A DNA stretch of 64,000 bases from Castellaniella sp. (GCF_034675845.1 NZ_JAUCCU010000001.1:992001-1056000), one strand, 5' to 3'; positions 42,517 to 52,217 are shown, counted from the stretch's first letter. The notes: generated from the letters alone by a model not told the origin. A program made the numbers and translations.

Positions 42517-43467
42517 GTGACTCCCTCCCCCTCTCTGCTCTGCCTGGCTGGCCCGACGGCCTCGGGCAAATCGGCTGCTTCCATCGCGCTGGCGCAGCGC
42601 TGGCCGATCGAGTTGATCATCATGGACTCGGCCACCATCTATCGCAGCATGGATATCGGCACGGCCAAGCCCAGCCCCCAAGAGCAAGCCCTGGTGGCAC
42701 ATCACCTGCTGGATATCCGTGATCCAGCGCAATCGTATTCGGCGGCGGACTTTGCCCATGAGGCCGCCGCCCTGGTGCAGGCTATCCATGCGCGCGGCAA
42801 CATCCCGGTGCTGTGCGGCGGCACCATGCTGTACTACAAGGCACTGCGCGAAGGCCTGAACGATCTGCCCGAGGCCGACCCTAGTATCCGCCAGGCCCTG
42901 GATGCCGAGGCACAGGCGCGCGGCTGGCCTGCCTTGCACGCTGAACTGGCCCAGGTTGATCCGGTCACTGCCGCCCGCCTGGCCCCCAACGACAGCCAGC
43001 GCCTGCAGCGCGCCCTGGAAATCTGGCGCAGCAGCGGACGCCCCATGAGCGACTGGCTGGCCCAGCCTCTCCAGCCCGTGCTGCCCGGTTGGCGTTTTCT
43101 AACGATCAGCCTGGAACCCTCCGATCGTGCCGTGTTGCATGCGCGGATTGCCCAGCGTTACCGAGTCATGCTGGACATGGGGCTGTTGGATGAAGTGCGT
43201 GCCCTGCACGCCCGGCCAGACCTGCATCCTGGCCTGCCATCCGTGCGCTGCGTCGGGTATCGCCAACTATGGGATCACCTGGACGGGCACGTACCCCTGG
43301 ACACCGCCATCGAGCAGGCCATTGCCGCCACCCGCCAATTGGCCAAGCGCCAGATCACTTGGCTGCGCAGCCTGCCCCAGCGTCATATCGTGGATTGCCT
43401 GTCGGACCAGGCAGTGCCGGAAATAATCCGGCACTGCGAGCAGACATGGGATGCCGCACCATCATGA
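42517..43467 (+). CDS. miaA: tRNA dimethylallyltransferase MiaA
   Basis: A 316-residue enzyme adding the isopentenyl group to A37 of tRNAs reading U-starting codons. The P-loop GPTASGKS (12-19), MDSATIYRSMDIGTAKP and GGTMLYYKALREGLNDLPEAD are family signatures, and GYRQLWDHLDG near 255 is the usual C-terminal motif. The start is taken as the GTG at 42517, 28 nt after the mutL stop; no ATG precedes the P-loop at a sensible distance and the longer frame runs inside mutL. The Shine-Dalgarno is weak. Uses DMAPP from the MEP pathway (see ispDF). Confidence 0.93.
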   Translation: MTPSPSLLCLAGPTASGKSAASIALAQRWPIELIIMDSATIYRSMDIGTAKPSPQEQALVAHHLLDIRDPAQSYSAADFAHEAAALVQAIHARGNIPVLCGGTMLYYKALREGLNDLPEADPSIRQALDAEAQARGWPALHAELAQVDPVTAARLAPNDSQRLQRALEIWRSSGRPMSDWLAQPLQPVLPGWRFLTISLEPSDRAVLHARIAQRYRVMLDMGLLDEVRALHARPDLHPGLPSVRCVGYRQLWDHLDGHVPLDTAIEQAIAATRQLAKRQITWLRSLPQRHIVDCLSDQAVPEIIRHCEQTWDAAPS

Positions 43468-43504
43468 CCCCCTGTCCGAGCAAAAACGAGATTGGTAAAA
43501 CCGA

Positions 43505-44554
43505 TCAATTCACGATGGTCTGGGGGCCATCGGGTTGTTGGGCTTCCACCTGGCCCAGGGTATAGACCGTTTCGCCGTGGGACTGCAGCGTAGCGGTAAT
43601 GGCGGCTACCTGGGCGCTGTCCACCACCAGTACCATGCCGATGCCGCAGTTGAATACACGGGCCATTTCGTGGTCGGACACCCCGCCCTGGGCCTGTAAC
43701 CACTGAAACAGAGTGGGCCACTGCCAGGCGTCGCGATGCACGTGGGCGCACAGACCAGCGCGCAAAATGCGGGGGATGTTTTCCAGCAAGCCCCCACCGG
43801 TAATATGCGCCAGACCCTTAATCGTCCGGCGATGGGCAGCCAAAGCAGCCAGCACGGATTTCACATAAATCCGGGTGGGCTGCATGACCACATCACCCAA
43901 GGGGCGCCCACCCATATCCTGATCGGGGTGGGCATTGGCATGCTGCAGGATTTTACGCACCAGCGAATAACCATTGGAATGTGCGCCGCTGGAGGCCAAG
44001 CCAAGCAGCGTATCGCCCACCTGGATATCGGATCCGTTAATCAGATCGGATTTCTCGACGGCACCCACGGCAAAGCCGGCCAGATCGTATTCACCATCCG
44101 GGTACATGCCCGGCATCTCGGCGGTCTCACCGCCAATCAGGGCGCAGCCGGCCAGTTCGCAGCCGTGGGCAATCCCGCCTACCACCTGGGCGGCCGTATC
44201 CACAGAAAGCTTGCCGCAGGCAAAATAATCCAGAAAATAAAGGGGCTCTGCCCCCTGGACCAGAATGTCGTTGACGCTCATGGCGACCAGATCAATACCG
44301 ACAGTATCGTGGCGCTGCCATTCAAAGGCCAGGCGCAACTTAGTGCCTACGCCATCGGTGCCGGACACCAGCACGGGTTCGCGCAGATGCGGGGGTACCT
44401 GGAACAAGGCCCCAAAGCCGCCGATGCCGGCCATGACGCCAGGACGCATCGTACGAGCCGCCAATGGCTTGATGCGGTCGACCAGGGCGTCGCCTGCATC
44501 GATATCAACACCCGCATCGCGGTAGGTCAAGGAGGGGGAGGTGCCGTGTGTCAT
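43505..44554 (-). CDS. purM: Phosphoribosylformylglycinamidine cyclo-ligase PurM
   Basis: A 349-residue AIR synthetase, step five of purine synthesis. It begins SLTYRDAGVDIDAGDALVDRIKP and has SGTDGVGTKLRLAF, DLVAMSVNDILVQGAEPLYFLDYFA, GGETAEMPGMY and HITGGGLLENIPRIL, all typical. The ATG at 44554 is family-like; the frame is open further upstream but runs across the divergent hda gene. Converges on miaA. Confidence 0.97.
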   Translation of the reverse strand: MTHGTSPSLTYRDAGVDIDAGDALVDRIKPLAARTMRPGVMAGIGGFGALFQVPPHLREPVLVSGTDGVGTKLRLAFEWQRHDTVGIDLVAMSVNDILVQGAEPLYFLDYFACGKLSVDTAAQVVGGIAHGCELAGCALIGGETAEMPGMYPDGEYDLAGFAVGAVEKSDLINGSDIQVGDTLLGLASSGAHSNGYSLVRKILQHANAHPDQDMGGRPLGDVVMQPTRIYVKSVLAALAAHRRTIKGLAHITGGGLLENIPRILRAGLCAHVHRDAWQWPTLFQWLQAQGGVSDHEMARVFNCGIGMVLVVDSAQVAAITATLQSHGETVYTLGQVEAQQPDGPQTIVN

Positions 44555-44645
44555 GAGAAAAGCCGCCGAATGTGCAAGAATTGCAGGTTTGGACAATAGT
44601 GGCCTGATTTTAACCCGGCCAGCCGGACTGCACGATACGCATGGC

Positions 44646-45329
44646 ATGACACAGCAATTATTACTGGACCTTCTGCCTGGGGCGCTGCCTACCCTGGATG
44701 GTTTCGTGGCGGGCGCCAACCAGGCGGCCCTGGATGCAGTGCGTGCGCTGGCTCCTGGGCGCGCACTGTATCTGTGGGGCGGAATCGGTTCGGGACGCAG
44801 CCATTTATTGCGCGCCTGCGTGCAGGCCAATGGTGGACACTATCTGGATGCACGCACGCCGGCGCACTGGCTGCAGGGCATGGCCACGGACGAGGACCAG
44901 GCCCTGAGCCTGGTCGCCGTAGACGATGTGAATGACCTGAACGATGCAGCCCAAGCAGCCTTGTTTGCCCTCTTCAATCGCTGGCGCGCCACGGCCAGCA
45001 CGCCGGATGCCTTTGCGCTGCTGACCGCAGGTGATCGCGCGCCACTGACCATGCCGCTGCGCGAGGACCTGCGCACCCGATTGGGCTGGGATCTGGTCTT
45101 CAGGGTCGAGCAGCTGTCCGACGAGGAACGCGTCCAGGCGTTGCGTGACCGCGCCCGACAGCGCGGCCTGGTCCTGCCCGACGATGTTCTGGATTGGATA
45201 CTGATTCACCACGCTCGCGACATGGAAGGCCTGAGCAGCCTGATCGACCGGTTGGACCAATATTCCCTGGCACGCCACCGACCGGTTACCCTGCCCCTGC
45301 TGAAAGCGCTGCTTTCCGATCAACACTGA
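44646..45329 (+). CDS. hda: DnaA-inactivation protein Hda
   Basis: A 227-residue DnaA-like AAA+ protein. The N-terminus MTQQLLLDLLP holds a QL-L-DL sliding-clamp-binding motif. The nucleotide loop WGGIGSGRSHLLRAC, with Arg for the usual Lys, is typical of Hda, followed by VAVDDVNDLND and a C-terminal lid (RLDQYSLARHRPVTLPLLK). Hda on the loaded clamp stimulates DnaA-ATP hydrolysis to limit initiation. The DNA-binding domain of DnaA is absent. Divergent from purM by 91 bp. Confidence 0.93.
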   Translation: MTQQLLLDLLPGALPTLDGFVAGANQAALDAVRALAPGRALYLWGGIGSGRSHLLRACVQANGGHYLDARTPAHWLQGMATDEDQALSLVAVDDVNDLNDAAQAALFALFNRWRATASTPDAFALLTAGDRAPLTMPLREDLRTRLGWDLVFRVEQLSDEERVQALRDRARQRGLVLPDDVLDWILIHHARDMEGLSSLIDRLDQYSLARHRPVTLPLLKALLSDQH

Positions 45330-45395
45330 CCCCCCTGACGCCAGGATTGACCCAACGCGATGCACGCGTCCCTCGACAGGCTCAGATTTTTATAG

Positions 45396-46109
45396 ATGAA
45401 ACCGATGAACACGTACTCACACCTGGCCTTATTTGATCTGGACCATACCCTGCTGCCTTTCGACAGCGATTATCAATGGGCGGAATTTCTGGCCCGCACG
45501 GGGCGTGCTGGCGACCCCGACTTGGCCCGCCAGCGCAACGACGATTTGATGCGGCGCTACAACGAAGGCACGCTGTCAGCCGAAGAAGCTGCCGACTTCA
45601 TGCTGGGCCTGCTATGCCTGGGTTCCCCCCTGGAACTCGCTGCCTGGCATCAGGAATACATGCGCGAAGTCGTCGCCCCCGGCCTGCTGCCGACAGCCCA
45701 GGCCCTGGTCGCCGAACATCAATCCCGTGGTGGCCTGTGCGCCATCGTGACCGCCACCAACGCCTTTGTCACTGAGCCGATTGCCCAGGCGCTGGGCATT
45801 GAGCACCTGATTGCCACGATTCCCCAGCGCGACGCCCAGGGCCGCTATACCGGACGCATCGAAGGCACGCCCAGCTTCCAGGCGGGCAAAGTGCTGCGGG
45901 TACGCAACTGGCTGCAGGACCTGGGCCTGCAACTGGAAAGCTTTGCCGAATCCTGGTTTTACAGCGACTCCATGAATGATCTGCCGCTGATGGAGGTCGT
46001 GACACATCCGGTCGCGACCAACCCCAGCGACAGCCTGCGAACCCTGGCTGAGGGCCGTGGCTGGCGTATTCTGGACTTGTTTGCGGACATGCAGGATACA
46101 AAGTCCTAA
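45396..46109 (+). CDS. HAD-IB family phosphatase (SerB-like)
   Basis: A 237-residue HAD hydrolase of subfamily IB, the CicA/SerB-like group. Motif I is ALFDLDHTLLPFDSDYQW, motif II is the Thr of IVTATNAFV, and motif IV is YSDSMNDLPLME. It is commonly encoded between hda and pcnB in betaproteobacteria, but the natural substrate is not known to me; histidinol phosphate and phosphoserine are plausible for this subfamily. The pcnB start is 10 bp downstream. Confidence 0.87.
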   Translation: MKPMNTYSHLALFDLDHTLLPFDSDYQWAEFLARTGRAGDPDLARQRNDDLMRRYNEGTLSAEEAADFMLGLLCLGSPLELAAWHQEYMREVVAPGLLPTAQALVAEHQSRGGLCAIVTATNAFVTEPIAQALGIEHLIATIPQRDAQGRYTGRIEGTPSFQAGKVLRVRNWLQDLGLQLESFAESWFYSDSMNDLPLMEVVTHPVATNPSDSLRTLAEGRGWRILDLFADMQDTKS

Positions 46110-46119
46110 AATACGCGAC

Positions 46120-47511
46120 ATGCTCAAGCAGACCATCAAAACTTTCGTCTCCCGCCTGTTTGCCACACCGCCCAGTGGCCCAGTGCGCCTGTCCTATGAC
46201 AAACACGGCATTGACCGCCGCCTGGTGTCGCGTCACGCCATCAAGGTCTGTGAAGTCCTGAACCAACAGGGATTTGACGCTTATATTGTGGGCGGGGCCG
46301 TGCGCGACCTGATTGTCGGCCTGCAACCGAAAGACTTCGACGTGGCCACCAACGCCACGCCCAACCAGATCCGGCCGCTGTTTCGCCGGGCACGCATCAT
46401 CGGCCGACGATTTCAGCTGGTGCACGTGGTGTTTGGTCAGGAAATCATCGAAACGTCCACATTCCGGGCGCCGGCCTCCGGCACCCAGGAAACCGACGAG
46501 CACGGGCGCATCCTGCGCGACAACGAATTCGGCACGCACGAAGAAGACGCTGCACGGCGCGACTTCACCATCAACGCCCTGTACTACGACCCCCTCAAGG
46601 AAGAAGTCATCGACTTCCACCAAGGGGTGGCCGACCTGAAAAACCGCGTGATACGCATGATCGGCGACCCCGACACCCGCTACCGCGAGGACCCGGTCCG
46701 CATGCTGCGTGCCCTGCGGTTTCAGGCCAAACTCAGCGCCCGGATCGACCCGGCCACCGAAGCCCCGATCACCCGGCTAGCCAACCTGATCGAGCACGTC
46801 CCTGACTCGCGCCTGTTTGACGAGACGCTGAAGCTGCTGACGTGCGGCCATGCCATGGACTGCCTGCGCGAACTGCGTCGGTCAGGACTGACCAAAAGTC
46901 TGATCCCCCTGATCGACCGCATCTTCGCAGAAGACGGTGGCGAGGCCTTTGTCGAAATCGCCCTGTCGCGCACAGACGCCCGGATTCGTGCCGGCAAGCC
47001 CATCAGCCCCAGTTTCCTGTTTGCCGCCCTGCTGTGGCGCCTGGTCCAAAAGCGCTGGGTCAAGCTCATGGCCCAGGACGTCCAGCGCAACGAAGCCCTG
47101 ATCCGCGCCGCAGATTCGGTCATCGAAGAACAAATGCACAATCTTGCCATCCAACGGCGGCACCAGGCGGATATGCGCGAAATCTGGTTGATGCAGGCAC
47201 GTTTTGAACGCGCTACTGTGCGATCCATTTGGCGCATGATGGAACAACCCCGCTTTCGTGCCTCGGTGGATTTCCTGCAGTTACGCGCCGAATCCCGCGA
47301 AGTCGACAGCGTGCTGGCCCAATGGTGGATGGATCTGGCCAATAGCGGCGACGAACGCCGCAGCGAAATGATCGATGCCTGGCAGGCTGGTCATACCGGC
47401 GCCCGACGTATCGGCGCAGGCAACCCCAGCCGAAAACGACGGCGGCGGCGCAAATCAAGCAGCGACACAGGTGATCAAGCACCATATCCCGCGTCTGATC
47501 AGTCAGACTGA
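46120..47511 (+). CDS. pcnB: Poly(A) polymerase I
   Basis: A 463-residue nucleotidyltransferase that adds 3' poly(A) tails to RNA, promoting decay. It has AYIVGGAVRDLIVGLQPKDFDVATNA (DxD metal site, about 55-80), RRFQLVHVVFGQEIIETSTFR, and EDAARRDFTINALYYD typical of the PcnB/CCA class. The C-terminal tail is Arg/Lys rich (RKRRRRRKSSS), as in E. coli PcnB. The ATG at 46120 gives a family-like N-terminus (MLKQTIKTFVSRLF); the frame extends upstream without resemblance. folK follows in the next gene. Confidence 0.95.
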   Translation: MLKQTIKTFVSRLFATPPSGPVRLSYDKHGIDRRLVSRHAIKVCEVLNQQGFDAYIVGGAVRDLIVGLQPKDFDVATNATPNQIRPLFRRARIIGRRFQLVHVVFGQEIIETSTFRAPASGTQETDEHGRILRDNEFGTHEEDAARRDFTINALYYDPLKEEVIDFHQGVADLKNRVIRMIGDPDTRYREDPVRMLRALRFQAKLSARIDPATEAPITRLANLIEHVPDSRLFDETLKLLTCGHAMDCLRELRRSGLTKSLIPLIDRIFAEDGGEAFVEIALSRTDARIRAGKPISPSFLFAALLWRLVQKRWVKLMAQDVQRNEALIRAADSVIEEQMHNLAIQRRHQADMREIWLMQARFERATVRSIWRMMEQPRFRASVDFLQLRAESREVDSVLAQWWMDLANSGDERRSEMIDAWQAGHTGARRIGAGNPSRKRRRRRKSSSDTGDQAPYPASDQSD

Positions 47512-47563
47512 GTCCTGCCCGGCCTCAATCCGCCGGGCTATGTTTTATCCGTAGCGTATTCCC

Positions 47564-48541
47564 ATGAGCCATCCTCACCCCAGTGATCCGGTGCAATCCT
47601 ATATTGGCCTGGGGGCCAATCTGGGCAATGCACGCGCTACACTCCGCGCTGCTGCCCAGGCACTGGCCGCCACCCCCGGCATCAATGCGGTGCGCCTGTC
47701 GCCGTTCTACCGCACCGCTCCGGTGGGCTGTGATGGCCCGGATTATGTCAATGCCGTTGCGGAAATCAGCACCACCCTGGATGCGCTGGCGCTATTGGAT
47801 ATTTTGCAGGGCATCGAATTGGCCCATGGGCGGCAACGCCCCTACCGCAATGCCCCCCGGACACTGGATCTGGACCTGCTGTGCTACGGCAACCAAACCA
47901 TCCAACTGCCGCAACTGACCGTGCCCCATCCCCGCATGCACGACCGCGCCTTTGTGCTGCGCCCGCTGATGGATCTGGCCCCCTCCCTCAGCCTGCCCGG
48001 CCTGGGTAGGGTGGCAGATCTGCTGGCGGCCTGCGCCGGACAGGAAATCCACCGCCTGCCCCCTATCCGCCTGGTGGTAGCCTACACGGACAACCGCATC
48101 ATTGGTCACGATGGTGGCATGCCCTGGCATCTGCCCGGCGATCTGGCGCACTTCAAACGCAGCACGCTAGGACACCCCATCCTGATGGGCCGCAAAACCT
48201 GGCTGTCGCTGGGCCGTCCCCTGCCGGGACGACGCAATCTGGTGCTGACCCGGGACGCTGAATTCAAGGCCACAGGGGCTGAATGCTTCGGGTCGCTGGA
48301 GACAGCCTTGGCCACCTGCCCAGAGGCGGAATGCGTCTGTGTGATTGGCGGGGAACAGATCTTCAAGCTGGCCCTGCCCTTGGCCGATGAATTGATTGCC
48401 ACCGAAATCCACGCCCAAATCAATGGCGACACCTGGTTTCCCCCTCTGCCGGATGGGCAGTGGCAAGAAACCGAGCGCCAGCCGCAGGCCCCCGATGGCG
48501 ATCTGCAATACGATTTCGTGACCTACCGGCGCGTAATCTGA
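47564..48541 (+). CDS. FolK-DHFR fusion: HPPK and dihydrofolate reductase in one chain
   Basis: One uninterrupted 325-codon frame holding two folate enzymes. Residues 1 to about 164 are HPPK (FolK), with YIGLGANLGNA, SPFYRTAPVG and RNAPRTLDLDLL (ATP and Mg binding aspartates). From about residue 167 a complete dihydrofolate reductase follows: RLVVAYTDNRIIG, GMPWHLPGDLAHFKR (catalytic Asp), ILMGRKTWLSLGRPLPGRRN, VIGGEQIF and GDTWFPPL. There is almost no linker and no internal ribosome site at the join. FolK sits in its usual place after pcnB. The first pyrophosphorylates hydroxymethyl-dihydropterin; the second makes tetrahydrofolate. I do not recall this fusion as common; both halves keep their key residues, so both are probably active. 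Confidence 0.92.
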   Translation: MSHPHPSDPVQSYIGLGANLGNARATLRAAAQALAATPGINAVRLSPFYRTAPVGCDGPDYVNAVAEISTTLDALALLDILQGIELAHGRQRPYRNAPRTLDLDLLCYGNQTIQLPQLTVPHPRMHDRAFVLRPLMDLAPSLSLPGLGRVADLLAACAGQEIHRLPPIRLVVAYTDNRIIGHDGGMPWHLPGDLAHFKRSTLGHPILMGRKTWLSLGRPLPGRRNLVLTRDAEFKATGAECFGSLETALATCPEAECVCVIGGEQIFKLALPLADELIATEIHAQINGDTWFPPLPDGQWQETERQPQAPDGDLQYDFVTYRRVI

Positions 48542-48616
48542 AACAGATTCCCTCTGGGATCTGATCCCGCACAGTCTGGCCGGAGTGGCCTGTCGGCCCA
48601 GATACGGTCAAGCCGG

Positions 48617-48829
48617 TCAAGTGCCCTGTTTTTCCCGCGCCCGGATAGCGGTGACAGGTTCGCCTGCAATCCCCCAGTTATCGGTATCAACTTCTTCGAT
48701 GACGACGAACGTGGTTTTGGGGTTCTTCCCCAGCACGTCCACCAATAACTGCGTGGCCCCCTGCATCAAACGGGCTTTCTGTTCGGCAGTCACGCCTTCG
48801 CGGGTGATCTTGATATTGACGTACGGCAT
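48617..48829 (-). CDS. 4-oxalocrotonate tautomerase family protein
   Basis: A 70-residue tautomerase. Pro directly after Met (MPYVNIKITREG) is the catalytic N-terminal base after Met removal, and the arginines of TREG and KARL match the substrate site. The length (about 62 usual) is slightly extended at the C-terminus. The ATG has GGAG 8 nt upstream. No aromatic-degradation genes are nearby, so it may be a paralogue without that role. It lies downstream of the gcv terminator. Confidence 0.88.
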   Translation of the reverse strand: MPYVNIKITREGVTAEQKARLMQGATQLLVDVLGKNPKTTFVVIEEVDTDNWGIAGEPVTAIRAREKQGT

Positions 48830-48897
48830 GGTGAGTCTCCTAGGTATGGTGCAATGCGATTTGCGGTGGCTGGGCCAGCCCTCTGGGCGGTAAGTCT

Positions 48898-48929
48898 GTA
48901 AAAAAGGGAGGTTGCCCCCCCTTTTTTAC
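48898..48929 (-). terminator. Rho-independent terminator after gcvP
   Basis: A perfect 11-bp stem GTAAAAAAGGG / CCCTTTTTTAC with a 10-nt loop lies 17 bp beyond the gcvP stop and ends the glycine-cleavage operon. The A and T runs could also terminate on the plus strand. Confidence 0.9.
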
Positions 48930-48945
48930 AATCAGCCTGGCAACA

Positions 48946-51834
48946 TCAGACCACGCTTGCTTCAGTGGCCGACGATGCGTAAGCCTCCATCGGCGGGCAG
49001 GCGCAGTTAAGGTTGCGATCCCCCCAGGCATTATCCACCCGAGACACGGGTGGCCAATACTTACGGGCAGCCATGCCAGGCAGCGGATAGGCCGCCTGTT
49101 CGCGTGTATAGGGATGCGACCAGTCCTGCGCCAGCAACAGATGCGCCGGATGCGGTGCATTGACCAGGACGTTGTCCTGCAAGGGCTGCTCGCCGCGCTC
49201 GACAGCCGCGATTTCCTGGCGGATGGCAACCATGGCATCAATGAAGCGATCCAGCTCTTCGATGCCCTCGGACTCGGTGGGTTCGACCATCAGTGTGCCC
49301 GCCACCGGAAAGCTCATGGTGGGCGCATGAAAGCCATAATCCATCAGGCGCTTGGCGATGTCCTCGGCACCAATGCCGCTGGAATCCTTAATGGGGCGGA
49401 TATCCAGAATGCATTCATGCGCAACCCGGCCATTGGCCCCGGCGTACAAAATCGGATAGTGCGGCGCCAGTCGTGCGACCAGGTAATTGGCGTTGAGAAT
49501 CGCCACCTGGGTAGCGCGACGCAGGCCAGCCGCCCCCATCATCATGATGTACATGGTGGAAATAGGCAGGATGCTGGCCGAGCCGAATGGTGCCGCCGAG
49601 ACCGGCCCGGACTGGCCCGCCGGCAGGCGGCCGTCTTCGCCGACCACGCCGGGCAGATAAGGAGCCAGGTGGGCGCGCACCGCCACAGGGCCGACGCCCG
49701 GGCCGCCGCCGCCGTGCGGAATGCAGAAGGTCTTGTGCAGGTTCAGGTGCGAGACATCGGAACCAAAGCGACCGGGTCGGGCCACGCCAACCATGGCATT
49801 CATGTTGGCGCCATCCAGGTAGACCTGGCCACCGGCTTCATGGATCAAATCGCAGATTTCGGTAACCGTGGTCTCGAATACGCCATGCGTGGACGGATAG
49901 GTGATCATCAGCGCGGCCAGATGGTCGCCCACCTCGGCGATCTTGGCACGCAAATCGGCCATGTCGATATTGCCGTTGTCGTCGGACGCCACCACCACCA
50001 CATCCATACCGGCCAGGTGCGCCGAAGCCGGGTTGGTGCCATGGGCAGAGGCCGGAATCAGGCAGACATTGCGCTGGTGTTCGCCATTGGCCTGGTGATA
50101 GCCACGGATGGCCAGCAGACCAGCATATTCACCTTGAGCGCCGGAATTGGGCTGCAGGCTGATGCGGTCGTAGCCGGTGATTTCGCACAGGGCCGAGGAC
50201 AGGCGGTCGATCATTTCCTGGTAACCCTGGGCCTGACCTGCCGGCGCAAAGGGGTGCATATGCGCGAATTCTGGCCAGGTGACCGGGATCATCTCGGCGG
50301 TGGCGTTGAGCTTCATGGTGCATGAGCCCAGCGGAATCATGGTGCGATCCAGGGACAGATCCTTATCGGCCAGGCCGCGCAGGTAGCGCAGCATGTCGGT
50401 TTCGGATTTGACCTTGGAGAAAGCCGGATGCGCCATGATGGCGCTCTGGCGACGCAAGGCTGCCGGAATGCCATCAGCCGTGCTGGAGAAGTCAGGCGCC
50501 ACCCGCTGGGTGCCAAGGCCCGCAGCCAGTACGCCCATCAGGGTTTCGATGTCCGACTGGCCAACGGTTTCGTCCAGCGACAGGGCAACGTGCGTGTCGT
50601 CCACGCGGCGCAGATTGATCCCGCCATCCACCGCTGCATCCAGCACCGCCTGGGTGTGGCTGCCGGTATCCAGCTGCAGGGTATCGAACCAAGAACTATT
50701 GCACACCGACACCCCCATGGCACGCAAGGCCGTGGCCAGTTGGGTGGTGTGCGTGGCGACCCGCTGCGCAATGCGACGGATGCCATCAGGGCCATGCCAG
50801 ACGGCATACATGGATGCCATCACGGCCAGCAGCACCTGGGCGGTACAGATATTGGACGTGGCTTTTTCGCGACGGATATGCTGTTCGCGAGTCTGCAGGG
50901 CCAGACGCAGGGCAGGCTGGCCCTGCGCGTCCTGGGACACGCCAATCAGACGGCCGGGCAGGTTGCGCTTGTAGGCGTCCTTGCAGGCCATGAACCCGGC
51001 GTGCGGGCCGCCATAGCCCATGGGCACACCGAAACGCTGGGCCGAACCCACGGCGATATCGGCACCCCATTCGCCCGGCGGCGCCAAGAGCGCCAGAGAC
51101 AGGAGATCGGTGGCGACAGCCACCACAGCACCGGCATCATGCGCAGCCTGCGTCAGGGCGCGGTAATCGGCCACACCGCCCAGGCTGTGCGGGTACTGCA
51201 GCAACACGCCAAAGCAATCCGGCAATCCGGCAGCCTCGTCACCCACCACAACATCGATGCCGATACCGGCAGCGCGGGTACGAACGACTTCCAGGGTCTG
51301 GGGATGGACGTGGATCGAGACAAAAAACTGGCTGGATTTGGCACGCGACACGCGGCGGGCCAGCGTCATGGCCTCGGCGGCGGCAGTGCCCTCGTCCAGC
51401 AGGGAAGAGTTGGCAATATCCAAACCGGTCAAATCAGTGACCAGGGTCTGGAAAACCAGCAGGGCTTCCAGACGGCCTTGGGAAATTTCCGGCTGGTAGG
51501 GTGTGTAAGCCGTATACCAAGCGGGGTTTTCAAGGATATTGCGCAGAATAACGTGCGGCACATAGGTGCCGTAATACCCCTGGCCGATATAGCTGCGCAA
51601 CACCTGATTGCGCGACGCGATGGCTTTCAGATCAGCCAGCGCCTCGACTTCGCCCAACGGACCGGGTAGATCCAGGTAAGGAACATCGGACAGGATGTTT
51701 TCCGGGACGACTTCCGCGATCAGGGCATCCAGGCTGGATGCGCCGATAGCAGACAGCATGGCCTGCTGGTCGGCGTCGGATGGCCCGATATGGCGGGCAA
51801 TGAATTCAGAATGCGTGGCGGGGTCGCGCAGCAT
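48946..51834 (-). CDS. gcvP: Glycine dehydrogenase (decarboxylating), P protein
   Basis: A 962-residue fused P protein of the glycine cleavage system. It decarboxylates glycine on PLP and passes the aminomethyl group to the lipoyl arm of GcvH. N-terminal FIARHIGPSDADQQAMLSAIG, GYYGTYVP and NPAWYTAYTPYQPEISQGRLEAL are typical; the PLP lysine is in HLNLHKTFCIPHGGGGPGVG (about residue 700). It is last in gcvT-gcvH-gcvP, 11 bp after gcvH, and ends just before a strong terminator. Confidence 0.98.
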   Translation of the reverse strand: MLRDPATHSEFIARHIGPSDADQQAMLSAIGASSLDALIAEVVPENILSDVPYLDLPGPLGEVEALADLKAIASRNQVLRSYIGQGYYGTYVPHVILRNILENPAWYTAYTPYQPEISQGRLEALLVFQTLVTDLTGLDIANSSLLDEGTAAAEAMTLARRVSRAKSSQFFVSIHVHPQTLEVVRTRAAGIGIDVVVGDEAAGLPDCFGVLLQYPHSLGGVADYRALTQAAHDAGAVVAVATDLLSLALLAPPGEWGADIAVGSAQRFGVPMGYGGPHAGFMACKDAYKRNLPGRLIGVSQDAQGQPALRLALQTREQHIRREKATSNICTAQVLLAVMASMYAVWHGPDGIRRIAQRVATHTTQLATALRAMGVSVCNSSWFDTLQLDTGSHTQAVLDAAVDGGINLRRVDDTHVALSLDETVGQSDIETLMGVLAAGLGTQRVAPDFSSTADGIPAALRRQSAIMAHPAFSKVKSETDMLRYLRGLADKDLSLDRTMIPLGSCTMKLNATAEMIPVTWPEFAHMHPFAPAGQAQGYQEMIDRLSSALCEITGYDRISLQPNSGAQGEYAGLLAIRGYHQANGEHQRNVCLIPASAHGTNPASAHLAGMDVVVVASDDNGNIDMADLRAKIAEVGDHLAALMITYPSTHGVFETTVTEICDLIHEAGGQVYLDGANMNAMVGVARPGRFGSDVSHLNLHKTFCIPHGGGGPGVGPVAVRAHLAPYLPGVVGEDGRLPAGQSGPVSAAPFGSASILPISTMYIMMMGAAGLRRATQVAILNANYLVARLAPHYPILYAGANGRVAHECILDIRPIKDSSGIGAEDIAKRLMDYGFHAPTMSFPVAGTLMVEPTESEGIEELDRFIDAMVAIRQEIAAVERGEQPLQDNVLVNAPHPAHLLLAQDWSHPYTREQAAYPLPGMAARKYWPPVSRVDNAWGDRNLNCACPPMEAYASSATEASVV

Positions 51835-51845
51835 GGGGTAACTCC

Positions 51846-52217
51846 TTAGACCTGGGCCTGGTAGGCGGCGGCATCCAGCAGTGCATCGACGTCGGCGGCA
51901 TTATCGGGGCGGATCTTGAAGATCCACTGATCGTAAGCAGCTTCGTTGACCAGGGCAGGCTGCTCGTCGAGGGCTTCGTTGAAGGCCACGATTTCACCGG
52001 CGATCGGCGCATAAATGTCGGACGCGGCCTTGACGGATTCAATCACGGCGGCGGTTTCGCCAGCCTCTAGGTGCGCGCCGACCTGCACGTCGCCGACAAA
52101 GACCAAGTCGCCGAGCTGGTCCTGGGCATCATCGGTGATGCCGACCAGAAAACAATCGCCGTCGGCTTTGACCCACTCGTGCGATTCCGTGTATTTGCGG
52201 TCATTGGGAATGGACAT
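51846..52217 (-). CDS. gcvH: Glycine cleavage system H protein
   Basis: A 123-residue lipoyl carrier shuttling the aminomethyl group between P, T and L proteins. The lipoyl Lys63 lies in VIESVKAASDIYAP, the consensus for LipB/LipA modification. N-terminal RKYTESHEWVK and C-terminal YDQWIFKI are typical. It is separated from gcvT by 88 bp that contain a hairpin. Confidence 0.98.
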   Translation of the reverse strand: MSIPNDRKYTESHEWVKADGDCFLVGITDDAQDQLGDLVFVGDVQVGAHLEAGETAAVIESVKAASDIYAPIAGEIVAFNEALDEQPALVNEAAYDQWIFKIRPDNAADVDALLDAAAYQAQV

